DNA from: Azotimanducus sp963663145
GTDB lineage: Bacteria; Pseudomonadota; Gammaproteobacteria; Pseudomonadales; Azotimanducaceae
Assembly: GCA_963663145.1 (NCBI GenBank)
Contig: OY760134.1
Coordinates: forward strand, 1,674,001-1,738,000
DNA length: 64,000 nt
Direction: 5' to 3'
This document shows, in pieces, positions 36,106 through 44,866 of the stretch. Positions within the stretch are counted from its first letter, which is position 1; every line of letters starts with the position of its first letter. Both the position numbers and the translations under genes were made by a program. The notes beneath the pieces were generated by a model that saw only the letters and a program-made list of their open reading frames with translations, made no database searches and was not told the origin of the DNA.

Positions 36106-39100
36106 TCACCCACGCCATAGCGCTTGATTAAGCGCCTTTTCCGCGAGGCTGAGGAGCAAATGTACCTTGTGGCGGTTTTTGCTCATGGGTAGCGCACCGC
36201 GAACGGTCGCCTCGGCAGCTTCTCGAATGAGCGCTTGCGTCGGCTTGGCGTTGACGAGCATCCGCTCCGCAATACACGCCCTTTCGGGTAAGGGCGATAC
36301 CGCGCCAAGCGATACGCTCGCACGCGTGATCAGTCCGCGAAACAGGTGCAAACTCACCGCCACCGAAGCGTCGGCAAAATGAGATTGAAAGGACGCGAAT
36401 TTCTCGAACGCATTCCTTCTTGAAGAGGCAGACAAGGGGAATTCAATCGCGACCACCAACTCATCGGGATCGAGCTTTGCCTCGCCGGGGCCACGGTAAA
36501 AGCGCTGAATGCTCGTTCGCCGTTGGCCAACGGAGGAGCCGATCACGAGCTGCGCATCAAGCACGTCCAATATAGGTGCCATGTCCGAAGGACAGGGCGA
36601 AGGACAAGCGCCCTTGCCGAAAATCGAGTGCTGACGATTGTCGCCCGCTATGGCAAAACAGGGAGCGCCGGGCGCTTGCGTTTTGTGGCAGGGAAATCGG
36701 TTGCGAAAATAGCCACACTGCTTCTGTTGACAGAGGTTTCCGCCGATCGTTGCGACGCTTCGCACTTGCGGGTTTGCAATCTGCCCGATCACTTCGGCAA
36801 GCACCGGAAAGAGCCTGTTGACTTGCGCGTGGCTCGCGACCTCACGCAAGCTGGCACCCGCGCCGATTCGCAGGTACTTGTTGGTCAGTTCAATGTGTTT
36901 GAGTTCTTTGAGGCGCGATATGTCCACCACCAGTCCGGGGCTGTAGACGCCCTGATTGATGCCGGGCTGCAGCTCCGTACCCCCGGCGCGAATCTTGACG
37001 GGTGTTTCGCTCTTGAGCAGCAGCTCGATCGCTTCGCTCAAGGTATGAGGCAACGCATAGTCATACTCGACCAGGTCAGGCTCGGCTGCGGGAAACTTGG
37101 CAAAGAGCTTACGTTTGGCCGGCAACACCAGCTTCGGATAGAGCAGGCTTGCCGCGGCATCTCGCAGGTTCTTCGCCCGAGTCCAAGGCTTGGTCGAAGC
37201 CGATCCACGAGTGTCGAGACGCGCGATCAAGGCGAGGACTCTGTCCGGCGTAAATGGCAAATCTGCGAGTCTCTCGCCGATGGCGTCGGCAATCGCATTT
37301 CCGATAGCCGCCACCGTGGCGTTCACGGCGCCATCGCCAATCGACTTGATCCCGAACGGACTGGCGCTTGATTCCGACGCGACCGCCACTACCGACACCT
37401 CCGGCACGTCTTCGAACCTCGGCACCGGATGTTCTGCAATCGATGTGGTGAAGGGACGACCACTCTCGTACAGGATCTCTCCTTTCAGGGCGATGCCAAT
37501 ACCCTCCATGATCCCTTCGCGCGTGCATGCTTCAAATGCCGATGGGTTCATCAAGCACCCAACGTCTTGGGCGGCAATCACGCGCAGCACGCGCACTTTA
37601 CCGCTCATGGGGTCCACCTCCACTTCCGCAGCTTGTGCGCCAAAGGCGTGCGCCGGCGAGAAATTTCCATAGCCGGTGTAGGGGTCGGGATGAGGTGACG
37701 AAGAAGCATAGCTGCCATTGCCGCGCAAAGCGCCGCACTGATCAAAGACCTCAGTGAATTTCAGGACGATGTGTGCGGTTGTTTTACTCCGCACACCACG
37801 ACCATCGAGAAAAATTTCTTCTCGAGACACGCCCAAACGCTTGGCCACGGATTTGCGCAACTTCTCGCGAAAGGACTTTGCCGCTTGCGCTGCGGCCGCG
37901 CTGGCCAGATAGAGTTCCTGCGAGGCCAGATCACCGGCATCGCTCGAGACCTGCGCGGGCATGTGCACAGAATCGATCAGCCCAGGAGGCACACCGAGCA
38001 CTTCCGCAGAGATCTGCACAAGCAAGGTGCGGCGCCAAGTGTCCGTCTCCGCAATCGGCGTGCCGAGCTTGAATCGACCGTTGGGCTGCAATTCAAGACT
38101 CGCCCTCGATTCGGCGCCCTCACCGAACAGTACGCCCGCACTCGGATGCACCATCGAGGCAATGCCTATCCCCCGGTAGGGCGTGGAACGCTCGCGTGCC
38201 TGCCGCCACCCGATACGCGACGCAACCGTCTCGAGGCAGGCGGCCATTTCACATCCGCGAATCTCCCAACCCAATGGCGTGACATCGCCGCGAAGACTTG
38301 CCTGTTCGATGCGGTATTGCAAGCGGTCCTTACCGAGCGTGTCGGCAATCTGGTCCATCTGATCCTCGATCGCCCAAGTCAATTGAGGCATCCCCATGCC
38401 GACGCGATTCCCTCCAGAACTCTTGTTGGTATAGGCGAGCCGGCAGTCGAAATGCGCCGCCCCAACCCTGTACAAGCAGGCCGTCAATTGCCTGCCGGCG
38501 ATGAGGTAGGCGGGGGCAAAGGCACTGTAGGCTCCCATGTCGAGGGTGAGCGAGCTGGAACGGGCCAAGATATTGCCGTCCCCATCAACCGCATGGCGCA
38601 CATGCATCACCGCGCCAAGATCTGAAACGCTGCTCATGAACTCCTCGTGTCGAGTCAAGTTCATTCTCACCGGCCGCTTGGTTTGCATGGCAAGGTAGGC
38701 TGCGATGGCTTCATGCTCGCCCACATGGGACTTTCCGCTCGCCCGACCACCGACGGTGATGGGTTCGATATGTATCTTCTTTCTATCAAGCCCAAGCACT
38801 TCCGCCACCTCCGTACATAGGATGGACGGCGTCAAGCTGCTCGTCCAGAGGTGAAGATGCGTGCTTTTCGCATCGAAGCGAGCCACCGTCACGCTTGTTT
38901 CAAGGCAGACGGCTGCGCTCACGCCGCTTCGATACATACCCTCCAATATAAACGCCGCCTGCTCGTTACCACCCTTCACATCGCCAAAATCGCGATTAAA
39001 TCGAAGTGCCAGGTTCTTCGCGAAGGATCCGCCGGGCCCGAGATTAATTTCCGGAAATCGCTTCTTAAGCGCCGTATCGGAATCAACTGCGTAGCGAAGT

Positions 39101-39489
39101 TCCTTGTACCGAACCTCAATCAGCGAGAGCGCCTTGCGGGCAATTTCCCGCGAAGTTGCGGCAACGGCCGCGACGCCTTCACCACTGAAGCGTACCTTGT
39201 CCCGTGCCAATAGGTATCGGTCTGAATACCTCGGCAAGTGCACGTACTTGATGCTCGGCAGATCGGCGCCGGTGAGAATCGCCTCCACACCCGGCAAAGC
39301 GGCTGCCTTCGAAGTGTCTATCGAAACGATCTTCGCGTGCGGGTGGCTTGCACGCAATATGGCCCCCTCAAGCATGTCCGGGAACTCAAGGTCGCCCGCG
39401 TAGAGGGCTTCTCCGCGCACCTTGGTCTCGCTTGACTTCAAGGGCAAAGGCTTGCCTATGTATTTGAGCTTAGACGTCTTGCCGGTCAT
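36106..39489 (-). CDS. Molybdenum hydroxylase: fused Mo-cofactor and FAD subunits (xanthine dehydrogenase/CoxL-CoxM family)
   Basis: About 1127 residues. Positions 1-770 are a molybdopterin-binding large subunit (GKPLPLKSSETKVRGEALYA, TVGGRASGKSHVGEHEAIAA, GMGMPQLTWAIEDQMDQIAD). Positions 805-1127 are a FAD-binding subunit (KIRAGGTELQPGI, VRSVATIGGNLCQQ). The FAD part includes a Cys-rich insertion (CQQKQCGYFRNRFPC, APCFAIAG, GACPSPC) like the 4Fe-4S loop of HcrB/PaoB. Oddities: the order Mo-then-FAD on one chain, and IGDGAVNATVAAIGNAI where the family has GxGE with the catalytic Glu; here it is Asp. The usual RGxG before PQ is also altered (NRVGMGMPQ). ATG 39489 overlaps the 2Fe-2S subunit gene by 20 bases. 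Substrate unknown. It converges on the giant gene with a 44-base gap. Confidence 0.85.
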   Translation of the reverse strand: MTGKTSKLKYIGKPLPLKSSETKVRGEALYAGDLEFPDMLEGAILRASHPHAKIVSIDTSKAAALPGVEAILTGADLPSIKYVHLPRYSDRYLLARDKVRFSGEGVAAVAATSREIARKALSLIEVRYKELRYAVDSDTALKKRFPEINLGPGGSFAKNLALRFNRDFGDVKGGNEQAAFILEGMYRSGVSAAVCLETSVTVARFDAKSTHLHLWTSSLTPSILCTEVAEVLGLDRKKIHIEPITVGGRASGKSHVGEHEAIAAYLAMQTKRPVRMNLTRHEEFMSSVSDLGAVMHVRHAVDGDGNILARSSSLTLDMGAYSAFAPAYLIAGRQLTACLYRVGAAHFDCRLAYTNKSSGGNRVGMGMPQLTWAIEDQMDQIADTLGKDRLQYRIEQASLRGDVTPLGWEIRGCEMAACLETVASRIGWRQARERSTPYRGIGIASMVHPSAGVLFGEGAESRASLELQPNGRFKLGTPIAETDTWRRTLLVQISAEVLGVPPGLIDSVHMPAQVSSDAGDLASQELYLASAAAAQAAKSFREKLRKSVAKRLGVSREEIFLDGRGVRSKTTAHIVLKFTEVFDQCGALRGNGSYASSSPHPDPYTGYGNFSPAHAFGAQAAEVEVDPMSGKVRVLRVIAAQDVGCLMNPSAFEACTREGIMEGIGIALKGEILYESGRPFTTSIAEHPVPRFEDVPEVSVVAVASESSASPFGIKSIGDGAVNATVAAIGNAIADAIGERLADLPFTPDRVLALIARLDTRGSASTKPWTRAKNLRDAAASLLYPKLVLPAKRKLFAKFPAAEPDLVEYDYALPHTLSEAIELLLKSETPVKIRAGGTELQPGINQGVYSPGLVVDISRLKELKHIELTNKYLRIGAGASLREVASHAQVNRLFPVLAEVIGQIANPQVRSVATIGGNLCQQKQCGYFRNRFPCHKTQAPGAPCFAIAGDNRQHSIFGKGACPSPCPSDMAPILDVLDAQLVIGSSVGQRRTSIQRFYRGPGEAKLDPDELVVAIEFPLSASSRRNAFEKFASFQSHFADASVAVSLHLFRGLITRASVSLGAVSPLPERACIAERMLVNAKPTQALIREAAEATVRGALPMSKNRHKVHLLLSLAEKALNQALWRG

Positions 39490-39970
39490 CGCGTGCCACG
39501 TCTTCAATGGCCTGCAGGATCGCTTCGTAGCTGCCGCAGCGACACAGGTTTCCGTTCATGTATTGCTTGATCTGTTCGCGAGTCGGTTGCTCATGCGTGC
39601 GAAGCAGGGCAAATGCGGACATCACCATGCCGGGAATACAAAATCCGCATTGCAGCGCACCCTTGGCAAGAAATGCGGCTTGCAGAGGATGCATGCTGCC
39701 CTGTCCCGTAATGCCCTCAATGCTTGTCACCGATTTACCTTCCGCCGCGCCCAGGGTATGGATGCAGGCATAAACCGGTTCGCCGTCGAGGAGCAGCGTA
39801 CACGCACCGCAATCTCCGCTGTCGCAGCCCTGCTTGGTGCCCTTGAGCTTCAAGCAGTCACGCACATATTCCAACAGCGACATGCTGGCGGGCACGTCCA
39901 CGCGGTGCGCGACGCCATTGACCACTATTTCAGCTTCCCGCTGCACGCTTGAATTCTTCGCCAAGTTCAA
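39470..39970 (-). CDS. 2Fe-2S subunit of the molybdenum hydroxylase (CoxS/XdhC-like)
   Basis: A 166-residue electron-transfer subunit with two 2Fe-2S clusters. The N-terminal plant-ferredoxin-type cluster is GTKQGCDSGDCGACTLLLDG plus a later Cys (PVYACIHTL). The C-terminal helical cluster is GALQCGFCIPGMVMS and NLCRCGSYEAIL. It passes electrons from the Mo site to FAD on the partner chain. Its start is a TTG (39970) or the GTG at 39946; no ATG fits. It overlaps the catalytic gene downstream and so is co-transcribed. Confidence 0.9.
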   Translation of the reverse strand: MNLAKNSSVQREAEIVVNGVAHRVDVPASMSLLEYVRDCLKLKGTKQGCDSGDCGACTLLLDGEPVYACIHTLGAAEGKSVTSIEGITGQGSMHPLQAAFLAKGALQCGFCIPGMVMSAFALLRTHEQPTREQIKQYMNGNLCRCGSYEAILQAIEDVARDDRQDV

Positions 39971-40007
39971 CTTGCAGGTAGTAGGACCCGGGCCTGAACC
40001 AATCGAA

Positions 40008-41030
40008 CTAGGCGCGTGGCAAGCGGTGAAGAGAGATGGGCTCCATCAGGTAACAGAGGCAATCCTGACGAACGCTCTCTTCCCTCGTTGTATACATGGA
40101 GAAAATAAGGTCGCGCGCGAGTCGCACGCTATCGCCTTGAACCTCAAAGTACTCGTCCAAATCAACCTCTCCCTGTAGGCTGGTCATGAACAAGGGCGGG
40201 TGCCCATCTCGTGGCAACTTCGCGAAGAAGGTGCCCTTGGGTAGGAGTTCGAAATTGCGAGACTCTATTACCGAGGACAGGTTGATGTCCGACAGCACGG
40301 GTGCCTTGGGATTAGATACGAATTCAAACCGACATTCGACAGGCAACTCGATTCTGGCGAGCGTCGTATAGAGCCTAGCACCGGATCCGTCTCCAACCTC
40401 AATGTCATCCAAGGAGTCAATCGCCAAGATGGCTTCAAGCATGCCAAGGACACGTGATACACCTTCTTGATCTCCTATCCTTCCCGCTTCCAGAGTGACG
40501 GCGGGACAAAAGTCCGAAAAGGCCGCAGTCTGGATACTGGTCGGGTAGTCCACCAAGACCGTGACCGGCGAAAACAAGGAACCAACCCGAAGCGTGTACC
40601 AATCAAGCTCGGAGATACAGACGTGACAAGGATTCACGCCGCTGTTGTTATGTATATCGATGCTTGCGAAGCAGCCCTTGACGCGCATATGGTCGGTAAC
40701 CAGACGCGCCGTCTCCGCCAAGGGGTGATCCACATGCCCATTCCACACACGATTAAAGTCCGGCTGATCATCGAGATGCCGCAGGTCGGCCTTGGCCGCC
40801 TGCACATTGCCTACAAAGAGATTCATAGACCGCTTCGGCGGCCGGCCCATCAAGGACTTCAATAGTCGACGAACAGCATCCCAGCCACCGACTTCATTGC
40901 CATGCAAGAGCACCGAAACGAACACCCCCGGTTCGCGTTCCCCCGGGATTTCGATCAGGGTTGGTCCATCAAACACCTGGTGGAGCTGCGAAGCGGGCAA
41001 ATCCTCCACACCGCTCGGCAGGCCGCGCAT
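40008..41030 (-). CDS. AstE/AspA-family zinc hydrolase (succinylglutamate desuccinylase/aspartoacylase-like)
   Basis: About 340 residues of the M14-related AstE/AspA family. Zinc ligands are His and Glu in VLLHGNEVGGWDA and a further His in SIDIHNNSG. The likely catalytic Glu is in AVTLEAGRIG. These enzymes cleave N-acyl amino acids. It lies 38 bases beyond the molybdenum hydroxylase 2Fe-2S start, in the same direction, and may share its transcript. The start is either ATG 41030 or GTG 41069; neither has a convincing ribosome site, although AAAAGGAG lies at about 41090, too far from both. The substrate is unknown. Confidence 0.75.
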   Translation of the reverse strand: MRGLPSGVEDLPASQLHQVFDGPTLIEIPGEREPGVFVSVLLHGNEVGGWDAVRRLLKSLMGRPPKRSMNLFVGNVQAAKADLRHLDDQPDFNRVWNGHVDHPLAETARLVTDHMRVKGCFASIDIHNNSGVNPCHVCISELDWYTLRVGSLFSPVTVLVDYPTSIQTAAFSDFCPAVTLEAGRIGDQEGVSRVLGMLEAILAIDSLDDIEVGDGSGARLYTTLARIELPVECRFEFVSNPKAPVLSDINLSSVIESRNFELLPKGTFFAKLPRDGHPPLFMTSLQGEVDLDEYFEVQGDSVRLARDLIFSMYTTREESVRQDCLCYLMEPISLHRLPRA

Positions 41031-41197
41031 GATGCTCAAGTCTGTCGCCACGCTAGTGTGCTGTCCCACATTGAAAAAGGTGGGTGTTCTCCTTTTGGAT
41101 ATCTCACTATCACTGCAAAGAAAGGCCTTCGTTCAAACCCCTCGGCTGTGGGTCTCTCATGAGATGTTTCTTGCGCCCCTGGTTCAAGGGTGGTCAA

Positions 41198-41530
41198 TTA
41201 TTGACCGTTGTTGTCTCCTGAAAGACAGCGGTCTGCATACAGCCTTGATAAGTGCTCCACGCGCTTGTTTACGGACTCCTCATTCTTGTTCGCCTGAACC
41301 TCGTTCACTATGATGCCAGGCCAAAAGACGATAGCTAGGGCAACGTTTTTGCCTGTTACGCCAGATTCATCCTTGGCTTCCTCAAATTTGGCACCGAGAT
41401 TCGTTAATTCGTATTGCAATTGTTCACAAGTCAACGAATAGTCAGACGGTAGGACGGTAGGGATGGTTTTGCTTGACACACAGCCAGCAAGGGTCAGAAC
41501 GAATGTTAGCAGGACAACGAGATGCTTCAT
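41198..41530 (-). CDS. Small outer-membrane-type lipoprotein, unknown function
   Basis: A 110-residue protein with a lipoprotein signal: MKHLVVLLTFVLTLAGC, with lipobox LAGC and lipidation Cys at residue 17. Residue +2 is Val, compatible with outer-membrane sorting. The mature part has a helical region (TCEQLQYELTNLGAKFEEA) and one weakly hydrophobic stretch (ALAIVFWPGIIVNEV), then a charged helix. ATG 41530 is preceded by GAGGAG. I recognise no family; the LAIVFWPG segment recalls small metal/stress lipoproteins, but I make no assignment. Confidence 0.75.
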   Translation of the reverse strand: MKHLVVLLTFVLTLAGCVSSKTIPTVLPSDYSLTCEQLQYELTNLGAKFEEAKDESGVTGKNVALAIVFWPGIIVNEVQANKNEESVNKRVEHLSRLYADRCLSGDNNGQ

Positions 41531-41638
41531 AGGAGACACTCCTCAAATGGTGGACAGACTAGCCACCGAGTTTACCATTGCGAATGGTGACTATGTTTTT
41601 CCGGGAGAGTTATAGGCATCCATGAGGCAACGCATCCT

Positions 41639-41902
41639 ATGACTAAAAGGAAGGAACGAGTTACAGCTTGTGAAACGTCTCGCGATTTTCATGCACGACC
41701 ACGAGCGGCGATTCTGACCGCAAAACAGGTTTTGGAACGCTTTATCGATTCGGACCAAGTGTTCTTGGGCGGTGCGACAGCCCTTCAGGCTAGGTGGCAC
41801 CATCGGGAAAGTAGGGATCTCGACGTCTTCTCAACCGGAGAAGCCATTGACACCTTGTTTTACCGAGACCAAGACAAGATGATTGAGGTTCTCAATAAGT
41901 AG
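41639..41902 (+). pseudogene. AbiEii-like nucleotidyltransferase remnant
   Basis: An 87-codon frame whose middle reads FLGGATALQARWHHRESRDL followed by DVF. This is the nucleotidyltransferase motif of the AbiEii/AbiGii toxin family (GGTAL...HR-S-DLD-F). Intact members run to about 200-300 residues, but this frame stops at TAG 41900-41902, just after VLNK. The base composition is lower in GC than neighbours. No antitoxin gene is seen upstream, only a 22-codon scrap at 41547-41615. It is most likely a decayed toxin gene. Confidence 0.6.
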
Positions 41903-42369
41903 AGCAAGCGGGAGCTGATCAATCGGTCTCAAATGATGAGATTGAACAATGACTGCTTCATTTTCAAATTGGGCAAACCCCGGTGTCTATAGTGCGAACA
42001 GATGAGTTCCACCGAATGACAAATGAGGCCGAACTGGAAAGAGATAGGGATGACTCGATTGTTCATGGGGATCGATTCGTGGTTGTGAACGATATGAATG
42101 TTCGCCGAGACCAAGCAGAGTCGATTAGAAGAAATATCGAATGAGATGCGAGAGACAGGCGAAGTCGATAGCAGGCATGTTTGTGAAAAGCTCGTTCAAG
42201 CCACCTGAAAAACCGCTTGCGGAGTAGTCGCACCAGTATCTGAAGGACGCGCAGAGCGTGGCTATATACAGCAAGATTGCTCATGAGATCGATCGGAATC
42301 CAGACGTGTTTGAGCGGGTGAATCGTGAGTTCAAGTCGATCTGCGAGAAATACACGCCTCGTTTCCTAG
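41903..42369. other. Decayed, low-GC region after the AbiEii-like remnant
   Basis: No intact gene. Two scraps look like former coding sequence: a 50-codon frame 41992-42144 (EFHRMTNEAELERDRDDS...) and a + strand frame around 42258-42365 (YSKIAHEIDRNPDVFERVNR). Both have lower GC than their neighbours, which fits an old horizontally acquired segment broken up by mutation. I cannot join them to a known family. Confidence 0.4.
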
Positions 42370-43794
42370 TCACACAGACCAATCGGCGACCGGAGCGCCC
42401 TCAGACTGCCGGTCAAGATAGGCGAGCACCAAGCCTCGGTGATCGTCTCCGTGCGCTTGCAGCCATCTGCGCATCCAGTGCGACCCGGTCTGACACTCTT
42501 CCACACGCTTGGCGATGACGCCTAAGAATTCGCGCGACTCGTTCTCGGGAATGTTCTGACTCAGGAGGCCGAGCCGTGCCTTCGGTAGGAGTTCCGTGAG
42601 CAGCAGTTCGCGCAACTCAATGCGCTCTCCGCGCCGCCAAGAGAGCATCGCGTCGATGCCGTGCCGGGCGGCCCGGTAGAAGTTGCGCTTTGCCTTCTCA
42701 AAGGGAATCTCATCCGTGAGCGCCTCGATTTCCTGCGAAAAATTGAGTGCGAGGCCATAGAAGAACGCCGCGTTGGCGATGTTGTCTATCAAGCTCGGTC
42801 CTGCGGGAATGACCCGATGCTCCAATCGCAAGTGCGGTACCCCGTCATAATCGAACCCTACCAAGGGCCTGTTCCACCGCCAAATAGTGCCGTTGTGCAG
42901 GCGTAGGTGCGTGAATCTTCCCGGCGAAGAGTCATCAACTTGTGGAATCAAGGGCTCGTAATGCTTCAAGTTCTCTTCAAACACTTCGAGTAGAGACTCT
43001 TTCGCGTATCCCGACCCGAAAGTGACATGCTTGTAGGCATCGCTACCTACATCAACGGACTGTTCAAAGACCGGTATGCGGGTCTCCATCCAGAGTTGTC
43101 TGCCGAGAAACAGCGGCGAATTTGTTGCCGCGCCCACGCAGGCCGCCGAGGCCAGCACCGCCGCATTGTAAAGATCAGCCGCATTGCTTGGCTGCACCTG
43201 CAAGTGCACTTGAAAAGATGTGGCGGCCGCCTCCATCAGCACGCTCGGGTGGCTTCGCCTGAGCCGCTCGACGCCAGTGATGTCTAACCGAAAAGGGCGA
43301 TTGTCGCGTCTTGAGAGCACCTGTTCATTGAGCGCCGCGAATCGAGTCAATCCCGACATGTTTTCGGCTTGAAGGTCTTGTGCCGCAATGGTGGGGAGTA
43401 TGCCGATCTGAAGCAAATTGACGCCAAGCATACGCGCGCAATTCACGCACTTGGTCCAAGTGGCACCGAGTTCATCGTGCAATCGCGAGAAGGCCTTTCC
43501 CTGCAGGCTGGTTGGCGAACCGTTGAGTTCAATATTGAACTTGGCCAATTCCGGCACCACCAGACCGTGCTTCAGGCGCTTTAGGAAGTGCTCGTTTTCA
43601 GGATAGGCATTGCCCTGTGCATCGAGCAGCCAGGCTTCAAGCTCGAACCCGGCGACATACTCGCGTTCACTGAGTCCGCGATTCTCAAACAGGTAGCGCA
43701 GCAGCGAGGTTTCTTCCCTGAGACGTTCGCGAAACTCCGCAAAATCCGACTCTGTAAAGTTCCGCGTACGGATTTCTTCGCCCACAGGACGCAT
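42370..43794 (-). CDS. Glutamate-cysteine ligase-like carboxylate-amine ligase (GCS2-type)
   Basis: A 474-residue protein of the glutamine-synthetase-fold glutamate-cysteine ligase group. GFELEAWLLD carries the first acidic metal ligands. ELAKFNIELNGSP, AATSFQVHLQV and GVPHLRLEHRVIPAGPS are the further beta-strand motifs holding ATP, metal and glutamate. The N-terminus LREETSLLRYLFENRGLS is typical of the proteobacterial variant. It would make gamma-glutamylcysteine for glutathione or a related thiol; a different amine acceptor is possible. ATG 43794 was chosen over TTG 43803. It stands alone, divergent from the cyclase-family gene. Confidence 0.7.
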   Translation of the reverse strand: MRPVGEEIRTRNFTESDFAEFRERLREETSLLRYLFENRGLSEREYVAGFELEAWLLDAQGNAYPENEHFLKRLKHGLVVPELAKFNIELNGSPTSLQGKAFSRLHDELGATWTKCVNCARMLGVNLLQIGILPTIAAQDLQAENMSGLTRFAALNEQVLSRRDNRPFRLDITGVERLRRSHPSVLMEAAATSFQVHLQVQPSNAADLYNAAVLASAACVGAATNSPLFLGRQLWMETRIPVFEQSVDVGSDAYKHVTFGSGYAKESLLEVFEENLKHYEPLIPQVDDSSPGRFTHLRLHNGTIWRWNRPLVGFDYDGVPHLRLEHRVIPAGPSLIDNIANAAFFYGLALNFSQEIEALTDEIPFEKAKRNFYRAARHGIDAMLSWRRGERIELRELLLTELLPKARLGLLSQNIPENESREFLGVIAKRVEECQTGSHWMRRWLQAHGDDHRGLVLAYLDRQSEGAPVADWSV

Positions 43795-43862
43795 CCGAGT
43801 CAAGAGTCAATGCGCATTATCCGCTATGTACAATGCTTGGGACACAGGCTGGAGGTCTTGGT

Positions 43863-44804
43863 GTGATTCGGAGTGAGTATTTCTGCGCTTGTTTTCTCTC
43901 CTTGTGGTTGTCGTCAAGCAGCTTTGGCGACGACCATCCGCCGCTCGTTCGCTGGGGTAGCGACGACACCCTCGGCGCCGTCAATCTGCTGAGCGCGGAC
44001 AAGGTGGTGGCGGCTGCCTCGCTGGTTCGACTTGGCAAGACCTATGCCTTGGGTGTCGAGACCGGACCCGACACACCCGCCTATCCGCCAAGATATTACC
44101 GGCTGACGATTACTCAGAACACCGACGGAACGGGCCCCACTGCGGGCAGCAATCGAGCAACCGCCAATGACGACTTGATGGTGTCTTGGATGGGCATCGG
44201 CAGCCAACTCGACGGGCTCGGGCACTTGGGCTCCGAGCACGTCTATTACAACAATCTGCACGCCTCGGATTTCGTCACGCCCACTGGCTTGAGCAAGCTC
44301 AGCACTCATGAGATTCCGCCCATAGTCACGCGTGGCGTGCTGCTGGACATGGCGCGCTTTTTCGGCGTCGAGCGCATGCAGGCTGGCCAAGCCTTCAATT
44401 CAGAGGAGATCGAGGCGGCCGCAACGTCGCAAGGGGTCAGTATCGAATCTGGCGATGTAGTGCTGTTCAATACCGGATGGCAGGCACTCGCCGAGACGGA
44501 TCCCGATGCATTCATGGCGGGTCTGCCGGGAATCGGAGAAGACGGAGCGCATTACCTTGCCGAACTTGGTATCGTAGCGGTAGGCGCGGACACTTGGGGA
44601 CTTGAGGTGGTGCCTGCGGAGGATCCGCAAAAGGCCTTTCCCGTGCATGTCGATCTTCTCAAGAACCACGGCGTGTACATTCTCGAAAACATGGCGACGG
44701 AAGAGCTCGCCGCAGATGAAGGCTGGGAGTTTCTCTTTGTGCTGGGGCAACCCCGCTTCGTGGGTACGGTACAGGTAGTGATCAACCCGATCGCCATTCG
44801 ATAG
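43863..44804 (+). CDS. Cyclase-family (kynurenine formamidase-like) hydrolase, probably exported
   Basis: A 313-residue member of the metal-dependent cyclase/kynurenine formamidase family. Typical segments are GAVNLLSADKV, the metal-site region GSQLDGLGHLG (a variant of HxGTHxDxPxH), TRGVLLDMARFFG, GDVVLFNTGWQ and GADTWGLEVVP with a C-terminal FPVHVDLLKNHGVYILENM. GTG 43863 has GGAGG at 43851-43855. It opens a short hydrophobic leader (FCACFLSLWLSSSSFGDD), suggesting periplasmic export. Substrate unknown. It lies upstream of the Rieske oxygenase genes in the same direction. Confidence 0.75.
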   Translation: MIRSEYFCACFLSLWLSSSSFGDDHPPLVRWGSDDTLGAVNLLSADKVVAAASLVRLGKTYALGVETGPDTPAYPPRYYRLTITQNTDGTGPTAGSNRATANDDLMVSWMGIGSQLDGLGHLGSEHVYYNNLHASDFVTPTGLSKLSTHEIPPIVTRGVLLDMARFFGVERMQAGQAFNSEEIEAAATSQGVSIESGDVVLFNTGWQALAETDPDAFMAGLPGIGEDGAHYLAELGIVAVGADTWGLEVVPAEDPQKAFPVHVDLLKNHGVYILENMATEELAADEGWEFLFVLGQPRFVGTVQVVINPIAIR

Positions 44805-44866
44805 CCCTCCGGCGACAGGGCAACTCTGTCATTAGAGAGCTTTCTGTCACACAGCCCTGTGGCAAC

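Noticed and set aside
42258..42518. An 86-codon plus-strand frame overlapping the glutamate-cysteine-ligase-like gene
   Set aside because: Most of it lies antisense to the ligase gene; only its first part resembles old coding sequence, and it is noted with the decayed region.
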